Translations under genes and position numbers: made by a program
The notes under the pieces: model-generated
Told to the model about the DNA's origin: nothing
The model's input: only the letters and a program-made list of their open reading frames with translations
Databases searched by the model: none
Assembly: GCA_014925825.1 (NCBI GenBank)
Contig: JACGCK010000272.1
Coordinates: 1-53,911 of the forward strand
Length of the DNA stretch: 53,911 nt
Source of the DNA: Pholiota molesta
Taxonomy: Eukaryota; Basidiomycota; Agaricomycetes; Agaricales; Strophariaceae
Direction: 5' to 3'
In this document: in pieces, positions 43,533 through 53,911 of the stretch
How the letters are laid out: every line of letters starts with the position of its first letter
How positions within the stretch are numbered: the stretch's first letter is position 1

Positions 43533-46500
43533 ATGCCCGTGCCCACTCCCTCTGAACTTCGCAACCGGACCCTCATGCTCGACATGCTTGTCAAGAAGCA
43601 CGTTCGCTCCGGCACCATCAATGAGATTGCGGAACATGCGATGTCCGAGTTTGTAAGTCCCACCAATTTTGTATCAAATAGCTTTATGTTGAGCTTTCAT
43701 TCATTAGGTGGATGTGTTTAAGCTGGAGCGCGCCAAACACCCCGAACTCCTGCCTGTGTTTGAAGAACCGCGGTTTTACACGGTGTATGCGGACAAAGTT
43801 TTGGAGACGAAGAACCGGGGTCACTTCACCGAAGAACACCAGGAAGGCCTTAGGAAAGCTCTGGACCAATGGGAGCTCAAGCATCCGACCCCCCCAATGG
43901 TTTTACAGACCGGCCCCCATGGCAAGTTGCGCGCGGTGCCAGATACACGCGCCAGGACACATGCCCCCCCAGGTGGGCTCGTGGAAAGGGGAAACATCAA
44001 AATCGCTGGAGGCGGGGTTCGGCGCCCTCGGGAATCACCTGGACCTGCCCGCCCACGCAAAAAAAAGGATGCCGCTGCCGCCCAGCCCCCGGCCACATCT
44101 GTAGCACCAGAAGCACCGTCAAACCCGACGACATCCAAAGGACCGCCGCCAACATTGAAAGTGGCCGCTGCGACCCAGGCACAGTCAAAACCGACGACAT
44201 CAAAAGCACCGGCGACAAAGCTGAAAGTGCCTCTTGCCACCGAGCCTGAGGCACCAGTAAGGCCGACGACATCGGCAGCACCGGCGACAAAAGGCAAACT
44301 TCCACCAGCCACAAAAGCAGCAAAACCACCGGCGATGGAAGCAGCGATGACCGTCCAGCCTGCAAAATCGGGACGATCTGCAAAACCAGTCTTGAAGGCA
44401 CCCATAGGTCCTGCAATTCCTCACCCAAAAGGCAACAAGCATCATGGTATACGGCCCCCCACGGATGAAATGTCACGGCTTTCAGTCGGTAACATACCAC
44501 AGTCGCCGCCCCGACTCAAGGCTCTGGATGACATGGACACGGAGGACGACAGCGCCGACCACCCATCACCGAGGAGGAGGCGGATGAGTTGCCTGACAAG
44601 GGAGGGGAGGGAGGAAAGTCAGCCAAGCGGAAGCGCAAGGCTACCCCGAAAGACGCCGGTGACCACCCGCCGAAGAAACAGAAAAACGAGGAAGAGTCCG
44701 ACACCGACGACGACAGCAATGTAAAGCCACAGCAGGTTGATGGTTTGTGGGTCCCACCTTGCCTCACATGCGCCCGACAGCAATTGCCTTGTGTCGCTCG
44801 CGAAGGCCGTGGCCATGCTTGCCAGGGGTGTAACAGTTCAAAAACAACATGTTTCAAATCGGAGAAGCAAAAGGAAAAAGCGAATGCACGCAAGAGGGAG
44901 CAGGCAAAAAAGCGCCGACTTGAGCAGAAGGCCACGGCTGAGTCCACCAAGAAACCGACATCGACGGTTGCAACCAAAGCGCCCAAGAAAAAGTCAAAAG
45001 GTCAGTATTTATCTGCTTGATCAAATCAGTTCATGCATTAATGAAATTGACCAGAGGCGCATGCACCTGCCAAGAGCGAGCAGAAGACCGACGACGCGGC
45101 GAAAGCACCGGTACAGCAAAAGCCGCAGAGCAAGTCCATCGATGCCAACCAAGCAGTGGTGCAAGCGAAGCCCCAGAGCACTGCGCAGTCAATAACCGTT
45201 GTCCACACAGGCAAGGCCGGCGACGGGGATGAGCCGCACAGCAAGCCCGCCGACGCCGACCCAGCACTGGTGCAGGCGAAGCCCGACACCACTGGCGTTC
45301 AAACTAGAGAGACCGGCGATGACCATGAGCAGCAGCCTAATGGTCAGACGGGAGTGGCCGGCGAGGCTCATGAGCAGGCCGACGGTGTATCCCCCGCCGA
45401 CGATAGAACAGAGGCCCATGAGGAGAACAAGGCCGACTACAACAAAGATGCCACAGAGAATGAGGACGCCGATGATGAAGAGGAGCTTGACAACGAGATG
45501 GAGGTCGACAACGTGCAGGCGGCCGGTCCTCAGCATCGCCTCATCAAAACGGTTTATGGGAAGCCCAGGTCCCAGGCCGGGCCTAGTACAGACATGAACC
45601 ATGCAGCACCGGTGACACTGGCTGCGGCCGACAACACCCACGAATGTGAGTGCTGAGCCCATGGTCCAGATGATAGTGGTCCTTACTTCAATCCTGTAGC
45701 TGGTAACGATGATGAGACCGGCATACCTCGGTATCCCGTGAAGATCGAGGAAGCCAGCGATATTGAAGTGCCCAAGGTGTCCAAGCAGAAGAAGGGAAAA
45801 TCCAAGGGTAAGCCTTATGTGTTTCAAAGTTGCAAGCTCAACTTACACTCTAACTAGCGACGGCCGACGATGAGGAACCAGACGTTGAGGATGAGGGATT
45901 CGAGTTTGTCGATATGGATGGCCCAGTCACCATGCAGGAGTACCTCTCCCACCTCAAAAACTGTCGGGACCGTTTCGAAGAATTGGGACAGACTAGCAAG
46001 CACCTCCGTGACCAGACCGACGATGCGATTACCCAACTCCGGACCCGCTGGAAGCAAAACGAGGCGGACTGTGCCCAACTTCACACATTGTACAGGGCAA
46101 TTCCAGGCAGACTCAACACACTAATCTCACGTGCCATGGACCTTCCGCACATGTTCAACATGTTGAGGTGGAACCAAACCCGCGACCGGATACTGAACGA
46201 TGCGTTATTCCAGTACGTCGGCGAAATGGAGTCCAAACACTTGGCCGAGATCACGTCACTCACCGAACGTGTCGCCGGCCTCGAGCAAGCCCTCAAGATC
46301 ACTACTGCCGCTCCACCCACTGACCTTGGTGCAGCGCTAGCCACCACGATGTACAACACCTTCCAAGAAAGGTACCCACCCGTTGCCATTCCTCTCGCCA
46401 ACGCACCATCGCCGGAGGAGTTTGAAGACCGAATAGCAAAGGATATGGCTTCGCCAAGTGGTTTTGCCGATGATGACATGGATGGCACAACATATTTCCC

Positions 46501-47728
46501 CGCCCAGCCCACCGACCACTCGGAATTCCGTCGCCCTAACACCTTCGTTGCTATCAAAACGCTGGTCTCCTCCAACTACGGTCTCCAGGCGCCGGCGACC
46601 CCTCCCTCCAATGCCATGGAACTGCTCTCCAATGTTGGTGCCACCCACGAGGAGAGCTCACTGCCCGAAGACTCTGGCCCCATGGAGTTGACACCTGCGA
46701 CAGTGGCGACATCTCTGCCCGACGATTCTCACACAACAGAGGTTACACCATCCAGGCCCGACGACTCTCCCCCAACAGAGGTGACACCATCCACGCCCAA
46801 CGACTGTCCCCCAACAGAGGTGACACCTTCCACCGCTGGGGCACCGGTGCAAGACGACTCTCTCCCAACAGAGCTGACACCTGCGACAGCTGACGCACCG
46901 GACGCCGACGACTCTGCCATGACGCAGGTGGAGCCTCCCACCGATAACAATGGAATGGACGTTGATCCTCAGACTTCCCACTGGACTGCTCGTGATACCG
47001 CCGCCGCAGGTTGGGAACACAGTGTCCCAGAGGCATGGGGTCAACAACGATCTGTGGACACATTAGGTCCTCCAGAACCTCCACTTGTACTGTTGACGCC
47101 TCCCACCCCGCAGAATTCACAAGAGACCAACGCACCCGTCACCGAGCTGTTTGTCCCAACGCCGGCGACATCTTCTGGAGCCCCTTCCCTGCCCGATTCA
47201 ACAACCACCATCTCAGCACCGACTTTGCCAGCCACACCATCGCCTGTGTCGCCTTCAAGGTCAGTGACAGATTGTGACCCTCTCTCGGGGCCCACCTCTG
47301 CCCCTACCCCCATGTCAGTGCTGGGGCCGGCGACAGAATCTGTCTCTGCGCCTTCACCCACGTCAGTTCTGGGACCGGCGACCGAATCAACTGCAAACCC
47401 TGCCTACGGGCCGGCGCACACGTCAGCTTTCATACCGGCGACACAATCACCACCAGCACCCGTCTCTGCCACGCTGCCTGATTCTGTTTTTGCAGGTCTA
47501 CCACCGTCACCATCTCCTCAGCCGGCAGAGACCACAAGTAGTATGGCGCCCATACCATCATCAAGCTCTGCACAGATCCAACATCTGGAGGTGCCACAGC
47601 GCAAGTCTCGTGGGCGTAGTCCAAGACCGGCCACACGTTCGCCTTCACCTTCGCCAATGCGCCGCTCACCTCGCTTCCAAAAGCGCACCCTCGATGAAGG
47701 TTCGGACATGGAGATAGATGCTGAGTAG
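43533..47728 (+). CDS. Giant Zn2Cys6-like, coiled-coil, Pro/Ser/Thr-rich protein (gene B)
   Basis: About 1300 residues in five exons: 43533-43652, 43708-45000, 45055-45645, 45700-45807, 45858-47728. Order: a conserved head (MPVPTPSELRNRTLMLDMLV), a short folded region (ERAKHPELLPVFEEPRFYTV), Ala/Pro/Thr/Lys-rich repeats (TTSKAPATKLKV type), and a Lys-rich segment with a cysteine cluster C-x2-C-x6-C-x9-C-x2-C-x6-C (CLTCARQQLPC ... CQGCNSSKTTC), which fits a Zn2Cys6-like site. Then come an acidic stretch, a helical/coiled-coil region (VTMQEYLSHLKNCRDRFEEL onward) and a tail of repeats (DDSPPTEVTPS, SVLGPATES). The tail ends in an Arg/Ser-rich, nuclear-looking segment. One base appears missing near 44562-44564, where the frame changes. 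Probably nuclear and DNA- or chromatin-binding by inference only. Confidence 0.7.
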
Positions 47729-47887
47729 TTGGAGGTGGCTCGCTTTTTTTGCTTCAATTTTTCGCCTCTCATATTTTGACTCTCACGTATTGCCATCAAG
47801 ATCAACATGTAACATAGCCCTTAGTTGATATTTGATTTGTTTTGTTTTTGGGCATACATCATTGGGCTGAGACAATGTTCGGTGTTT

Positions 47888-50227
47888 TCACAAGTTAAGT
47901 CTGTTAGGTGCCTTGGCAGCCCACTTACTGGGACCTCTGGCAGAATGCCTCTCCATTTCCTCCGCAGCTGGATCTAACAGGGGTGCCTGAGCTGCTGACA
48001 TCGCCGGTGCAGCCGGAGTCACCTTCCCCTTGGTCGCCTTGCCTTTGGCCTTTGAGCGGCCGGTTGCTTCTGGGTCTTGGGATTTCGGTGGGACTTGCTT
48101 TCTGACAGGGCGTGGCTAGGCAAGAATTGTTGGTCAGTTCGGTGATTGCGGCAGTCCTTCTGTACACTCCTTACCTTGGGTTTGGTTTTCCCAACAGCCT
48201 GTTTGACCGAACTGCCTTGCCACTGGGCAGTGTCATTATCTGGGGGCATTGATGGGGATGGGCTTGGGAGTGGACGTGAACTTCCTGTGGGCTGTGGTAA
48301 CATTAAAGCTGGATCGATCACCGGTGACTTTGCACCATCTGGTACCAGTCGAGTCTCATTTGACTGTTGTTCTGGTGCCGGAGTGGGATAGTATCCATGA
48401 GGAGTATACATGTAGGAGTCATAATCAATGGCTGTGGCACCGATTCCATCTTTCGTCGAATGCATATCTTGGTTCGATTGTGTCGTCGGTGTATCATTTG
48501 TGGTGACTGCATGGAGACCGGAATTGTGGCTGTGCTGGTAGCCGGCCCCTAGATCTTGACCATCAATGTCGGGCACAATATTGCTGGGTGGTGGGCATGT
48601 TGTATCATCCTATATGACCATTGTAAGGAACTGCAGAATTGATCAAGACCGATCCTGGTGCCCACCAATAATTTAAATGTGGTCTCCATCTCCAACTGCC
48701 TTTGAGCATGTCCAGGTGATCTTGGTTTTGGTTTTCTCCGAGGTTTCGTCTTCGGTCTAGGGGGTTCTTGATGCTCGTGTCGTCTTCCTCATCGGGATAC
48801 TTAGACTTCACAAGGGCATGACCTGTCGACTTCTTCCCTTGTACCATGTGGAATCGAAACACCTGAGATATTTCATGTGTTGCTTCGCGCTCCTGAATGT
48901 GTTGGAACAATTTTCGTGCATCCTCCAAGACCATATTTCGTGGATCTTACCATATGATATCGGCTGGTCGATATTTTGCCTCAATAAAACGGGACACATC
49001 GCTTTCTATTTTTCCATATGGTGGTTTACGGGTGCGGCGACCAGTTGCTAGATCTTAAACCAACTAAAATGAGCCATAGATGTTAAAGTATAACCAAATT
49101 CCTTACAGTAATGTTCCCCTATATAATTTCGGGAGAGCAATTCTAGTTCTCGCTTTTGGAGCTTCAATGGGTCGCAGTTGGCCATTAGCTTGGGGTAGCC
49201 GGCAGGTGTGACTTCAATCGCCGAGCGTTCAATGATCTTGGGGTCGGCTTGTCCACTGGGTGCAGCACCGGCAATTCCACCATTCAACGCATCTTTCACA
49301 TCAGTTATGTAGGCAAAGATCAACTTCTTAATCTCGAGAACAAGGCCTTTGTGTCTGGTCTCAAAAGATGCGCCGGGCAACCCAAGCAAAGGACCAATTC
49401 GGTCATGCCTACATCACCGACGACACTATTAGAGGATTGACAGGATTCGAAAGCTCTTGCTGGACTCACAATTCACAGTTCAGTGCTCCACCCTCAACAG
49501 TCCGTGTAACAAACGATAATGTGAGGAGGCCCATCTCTTTGTACTGTTCAGTGGCCACTTTATCCCAGCGTTTAACCGCATATTTTTCGGCATACCTATA
49601 AACAGCACCGGTGTCCGGTGACAAATAAGCTCATAATTGTAAGTACCAGTGTACGCACTGTATCTTCAATGGTGCTGGATACCCTTTCTCAGCAATATGC
49701 GCAACTTCTACATTGAGTTCATCGAGTTCTGTTTGAGTCTTCCAACGAAGAATATTTCCCAGTGCGATACTTTGCTTCGAAAACCAGTTGGGAGTTTGTG
49801 CATTTGCAGTGGGAATAGCGAGCAATGCAGCGATCTCTGCCCATACCTCTTCACGGTGATTGTGCCACAGCACAGTTGTGCGTTTTACAGTGAGCGGGTA
49901 TTTCGCTTTCTGTACCGTAGGATACCTCCAATTGTTTCTTATCCATGCCAACAAATGCTATTTATCAGAGACATGTAAAAGGTCAATCCACGTAATAATT
50001 TAAAAACAACGCACTGCGCATGCCCGTTCCTTCTCAACCACTACCCTTTCGTCATGCCAATAGTTGAACAGTGGCAAGAAAATCTTCGTCACAGCTATAT
50101 GGCGGCATTTGTGGGTGCTGTCAGCAGCCATATATTCATCTTTGAAGGGATCGATGAATTTGCGCTCGTCTGGAGTATAGAAGGATTTCTTTTTATCCGC
50201 GCGATCCACGTCTGCTGTGTTTGACAT
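47888..50227 (-). CDS. Conserved protein of the accessory block, interrupted (gene C)
   Basis: Starts MSNTADVDRADKKKSFYTPD at 50227. Exons 50227-50015, then 49957 down to about 49673, then further exons give HLLAWIRNNWRYPTVQKAKY, YAEKYAVKRWDKVATEQYKE, FETRHKGLVLEIKKLIFAYI, LELLSRNYIGEHY and, after an intron, STGRRTRKPPYGKIESDVSR, RFIEAKYRP, DPRNMVLEDARKLFQHIQ. The strongly family-like passage IIW-x-DPRNM contains a TAA at 48947-48949, an in-frame nonsense codon. A Pro/Ser/Asn-rich region follows, and a basic Lys/Ala/Pro tail to TGA at 47888-47890 that needs another frame change near 48170. I recognise the family as recurrent in agaricomycete genomes, but its role is unknown. Confidence 0.55.
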
Positions 50228-50465
50228 GGGAAGGAATAAGGATACGACCGCTCTATATACCGCATATATATATATTCATTGGTTTGGGGACACATGTGAA
50301 TCATGAGGCCTCATGGTATGTAGATTTCTTATTGTTTTCGTGGAAACACGAGGTTCCATCGTGTTTTGCTAAGGAAGCCATGAGGCTTCAGGTATTCTCG
50401 ATAACATCCCCTCGTTTACATCTCCCATATTGTGTCTTTCTTCAACAACACCTGCGTTCTCAATT
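50228..50465. promoter_or_regulatory. Divergent promoter of genes C and D
   Basis: A 238-bp gap between two start codons pointing apart, with an alternating ta run (tatatatatattc) near 50265 that could serve either gene. Confidence 0.35.
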
Positions 50466-50783
50466 ATGAACCGCAAAAAGACATATCAACCAGCTAGAAG
50501 ACAAGGAAAACGCAACCCCCTACTGCAAACTGATGTTGACGCTGCAAATGGCTTCACTTACGACACAGTGTCAAAAAAATTGAAGAATGGAAAGATGAAG
50601 GAGATAAAGGTGAAGGTGCCTCTGGATAGGCGTTTGGCTGAATTGGGTGCAGGCGAAGGTGCTGGGACATCTAATACTCCTCAACCCTCTACAACATACA
50701 ATCCTCTTGCATCGTCTGTGCAAAATACCGCTGCGGACATGTATTTTGATCATTTGAATGACAGCGAGACTGTCTCAGACTAG
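50466..50783 (+). pseudogene. 5' fragment of a KDZ-like or related accessory gene (gene D)
   Basis: ATG 50466 opens a 105-codon frame: MNRKKTYQPARRQGKRNPLL, YDTVSKKLKNGKMKEIKVKV, PLDRRLAELGAG, TAADMYFDHLND, ETVSD, then TAG. The basic head and the Y-F-D-H-L-N-D stretch look like the leader of large KDZ-type transposase proteins as I remember them, but that is a weak recollection. The stop codon coincides with the first bases of the hAT element, so the gene appears interrupted rather than naturally short. The rest should lie beyond the far end of the hAT element, outside the window. Confidence 0.45.
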
Positions 50784-50955
50784 TGATCCGCACGGGTTTA
50801 CCGTGGGTTGAAATTTTACAACCCTCACCCTTACCCGCCGCTACCCTCACCCGCAAAGAGGGTTTCTCACGGTTGAGGGTCAGTTTGACGGTGTGGCGGT
50901 AAACCCGCCATATAGTGAAGGGTTGAGGGTTGTGAACGGTTATCCACGGGTTACA
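50781..50955. repeat. Inverted-repeat-rich hAT subterminal region
   Basis: acaaccctcaccctt on the plus strand near 50818 recurs as its imperfect reverse complement aagggttgagggttgt near 50919, and cacgggtt/aacccgtg words recur at both ends. It can fold into a large hairpin; such arrays are typical transposase-binding ends of hAT elements. Confidence 0.5.
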
Positions 50956-51001
50956 TCACATAAACTACGTAGAGATAGAGGAAATGGCACTACAATAGCT
51001 T

Positions 51002-53911
51002 CTATTTAATCTCATCCCAGCCATCTGGCAATTTCACATCACCATCACCTTGTAAATCCTCCAAACGAGAGACTGCGTCAACATCACTGTCAGCCACAAA
51101 GCCCATTCTGCTCCATGTTTGGAGGCACAGAAGTGAGCGTGTAGTTTCAGGAAGAAGACGGTTCCGGAGATGTGATAGAAGAATGCGACCACGGCTGAAC
51201 ACGCGTTCAACATCGACTGACGTAGCTATATCAAGTTGATAAGTAACAAAATACAGTAGAGGAAGTAAATAACAGACCGGGAATCGAGAGATAGTCCCGC
51301 GCCATTCGAGATAAGCGGGGATAGATATGTTCCTTTGAAGCCCACCATTTCAGAGGATCATTCACGGTCTTGATGACGTCCTCAGACAGATAGCGTGTAA
51401 GTTCATCGTCGAGATCGGGGGTGAACATTGAAGTCGATGCGAGATTGTCGAAGATATTAGTGCTTGACGATACAGCCTGTATAGATAACCTAGATCAGAA
51501 TATAAACAGGAGGAGAAAGATAGAGACGTACCATTGCAGAGTCCTTTCTGATTCCATATCCATCGTCTCCCTCTGCTATCTCCCGATCAGCATACGAGCG
51601 ATTGAATTCATCGCGAACAATCTTTTCAGCAGTTTTGATCCACTCCTTTTCCCATTTGGCCTTGACGAAGTACTCGAGCTTGTGGCGTGGATGAAGGACT
51701 AGATGAAGTATAACCATTAGTAAGACATTAGAAGCCGAAATTCAATGAAACATACCCATTGCAATGCGATATACTTCAGAGTGGTCCGTCATATCATAAT
51801 AGCGGTTGAGGGTCTTCTTCGCGAGGTTGATTGCCGCTCGGATTGAAGGCAACAGGCTTTTTTCCATGTCTAGATCCATCGCATAGTTGGTGAGCGTTTC
51901 GTCAATGTGATCCATAGCTGGGATGACGGTGGCAAGGTTCGGAATAGCGCGCGAAAAGAACATTGTAGCATCTTTGAAGATCTACATAGAATGGTGATAT
52001 GAGGTCGAAGAACAATGAATAATTATTGCGAACATACCCGGAGCACTCCAATAAGCTGCTCAACAATCTCCCAGTCATCGTCCGAGAGCTCATATGCTCG
52101 TAAAGATCTGTGGCTTGTGAGAGTGTCGATTGCTTTGCGATATTCGTATGCGAAGACGAGCATGTCGTAGGTTGAATTCCATCGTGTAGTAACATCCCGT
52201 GGCATTATACGATCAGCGAGATCAAGCGTTGCTACAAGCTCCTCCCACTCGGGGAGGAGCTTGGTCGACGAGTGGATGACGGTGAAAGCAAACTTGCGCA
52301 GCTAAAAAATGTGTCAGTGTAATGTGACTCGTGGGAGATAGAAGCATACCTTTATAAGAACCAAACGCACAGGCGTAACGGTGGCATCCAATTCTGCACG
52401 GTCAACTTCACTCATAGCTTCTCTCTCATCGACCCAGCCTTCATCACTGTTTGCGATCGCCGCAAACTCCTCTTCTTCAGTCAGGTCTGTTGCATCAAGA
52501 GAGGGAAGATTAGCCTGCGTCACCATGTCCTCGAATTCGATATCCTTTGCAAGGTCGCGCAGAAGCTTTTCAGCTTCGTCCATGTCGGAGACTGAGCCAG
52601 AAGCGCACGGAAGGTCAAATACACGAATGGCCGATTTTGCCACGAGGTTGATAATGTGGGCAAAGCAGCGTGTAAGGTTAGACGGCCCCGGAAAGTCAGG
52701 GAGAAGCTTGGTGAGTTCTTCGATCATTCGGCCGTTATTCGAAGCGTTATCACAAGTTAGGCTGAGTATCTGATTTAATCCGTCAGATCAGATACATTGT
52801 ACATAGATATCAGAACATACCTTGTCCGAAATACCGAATTCTTCCAAGATCTGCGCGAATGCCAATGCCAAGTTGAGGCCGGAATGCGATCGTGCCACTT
52901 CAATGATGTCCAGCAAGAAAACAACCGGTACACCGTCTTGTTCAAGATGAACAGTAACGGCGACGTAAGCCTTGTGATTCGGTGATGTCCATGCGTCCGT
53001 AGCAAAGCTAAGTGCTCCAGGATACTCCTTGTAAACGAAAACTGAGCTTTTTACTTCAGATACATGGCTCTGCCACACGTACTTGAAGCATTTTAGCGAT
53101 TCGCTTTCGTGTTCGGCTGAAAACCAACTTCACATCGCGAGCGACCGTGCTCGCGATGGTACGTAGTATCCGGGACGACCAGTCTTCATCAACGAGAGGA
53201 AACCGCGATCCTTGACGATCTCGAATGGCCGCATGCTTTCAGCCACCCAGCGAACAATTTCAGCCCTTTAAAAATAGTAAGTTCATTGTTTCTACTGCCT
53301 CATCGAGCTCACTTACTTCGTTTCCTTTTTAGTATGTTGCATGTGAGAGTATGTTACCGTGGCCTTGCCGTTACGCTTGAATTTCGCAGTGAGTACGTCC
53401 GGGTGAAGCTGTCCCTTGCTCCCACCAGCCTGACGAATCGTCTCTCGAACAGTTCCCTTCTCCGCACGACTTGCAGCTGCTATCACATCTTCGCCCCAAC
53501 ATTTGACAGCGTGGGTCTTGAGGTTGCTCATGGACTTTGCATCAGCTGTGTCAAGGTAGCGCCGAACATAGCGTGTGCGCCGCTTGCAGGAAGCCGCAGC
53601 ACATACGAAGGTATGGCATTCACGCCCTTCGATGAACTCGATTAACGGATCGGGCTTGAAGAATGCATAGATATACAAAGACCAGTCTTTTTTCAGCGCC
53701 TCTGTCGAAGATTGTGAGTCTCATCCATTTTTCCAATGCTTTTCAATCTCGAAACTCACGTAACTTTGCCTCAGCTTTTGCCTCGGCAGCATCAGCGCTA
53801 TCCACCTTGTGTTCTGATTCACCTTCTTCGGAAGATTCCACCACGGTAATGGCCTTCTTCTTTTGTCGAGATGTGTGGCTGACGAGTTCGATGTCGGGAG
53901 ATTGACGAATG
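51002..53911 (-). CDS. hAT transposase, 5' end beyond the window
   Basis: Transposase of a hAT element. Read from the right edge: an acidic/Lys-rich lead, a BED-type zinc finger (HTFVCAAASCKRRTRY ... NLKTHAVKC), FKRNGKATVTYSHMQH, AEIVRWVAESMRPFEIVKD, PGYYVPS, VARDVKLVF, YPGALSFATDAWTSPNH (first catalytic Asp region), SLTCDNASNN (second Asp), RCFAHIINLVAKSA (the CxxH motif), DVTTRWNSTYDML, and the C-terminal dimerisation domain RMARDYLSIPATSVDVERVF, ending IK with TAG at 51002-51004. About eight introns join in phase. One base appears missing at about 53151-53154, between YYVPS and STVARDVK, which breaks the frame. Without that break the element would look recent and potentially complete. Confidence 0.8.

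Larger units (their letters stand above)
50781..53911 (-). mobile_element. hAT-superfamily DNA transposon, right part cut by window edge
   Basis: The left end is taken at TAGTGATCCGCACGGGTT, directly after gene D coding sequence. It is followed by about 170 bp rich in ACCCTC/GAGGGT and by a minus-strand transposase whose start is not reached by 53911. The other terminus and the 8-bp target duplication would lie outside. Confidence 0.65.

Noticed and set aside
42776..50783. TET/JBP dioxygenase in the accessory block (expected neighbours of KDZ elements)
   Set aside because: No dioxygenase H-x-D or R-x-x-x-x-H motif or similar fold was recognisable in genes A-D.

Overview
This window is nuclear DNA of a filamentous basidiomycete, most likely an agaricomycete. 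Genes are packed on both strands and split by many short spliceosomal introns (about 49-112 nt, GT-AG with two GC-AG cases). The families present are typical of mushrooms and wood or litter decayers: agaric F-box proteins, a DUF6699 protein, an aryl-alcohol-oxidase-like GMC flavoenzyme, an RTA1 membrane protein, Kre9/Knh1-like secreted proteins, and hAT elements.

The left 38.5 kb is a mostly ordinary gene-rich arm: the 3' part of APC2 (+), an F-box gene (-), a glutathione S-transferase (-), a DUF6699 gene (-), a secreted GMC oxidoreductase (-), a fused arsenite methyltransferase-rhodanese gene (+), an NHA1-type Na+/H+ antiporter (-), a 4 kb stretch with little coding signal, a second glutathione S-transferase (+), an RTA1-like gene (-), a second F-box gene (+), a DUF427 gene (+), a RIF1 homologue (-), two Kre9-like secreted proteins in tandem (+), and an amino-acid permease (+). 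Several products would serve stress and detoxification (two GSTs, GMC oxidase, ArsM-rhodanese, RTA1, NHA1), but they are not arranged as an operon.

From 38.5 kb rightward the sequence becomes accessory: a relic of an epoxide-hydrolase N-domain, a truncated multi-pass membrane gene, and a 1.8 kb array of nested repeats (43-bp minisatellite units plus 253-bp and 706-bp duplications). Then comes a block of four genes in two divergent pairs: a 154-residue protein, a giant protein with a Zn2Cys6-like cluster and a coiled coil, a basic DNA-packaging-like or adaptor-like protein of unknown function, and a gene cut off after about 105 codons. A hAT transposon interrupts that last gene and runs off the right edge. 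The four-gene block beside its repeat array is the best candidate here for an undescribed system or passenger-carrying mobile element.

A recurrent oddity is single-nucleotide frame breaks in genes that otherwise read well (APC2, F-box, ArsM, the giant gene, hAT transposase), often at C or G runs. These could be consensus errors in the assembly or genuine decay. The conserved, normally essential APC2 case argues that at least some are sequence errors.
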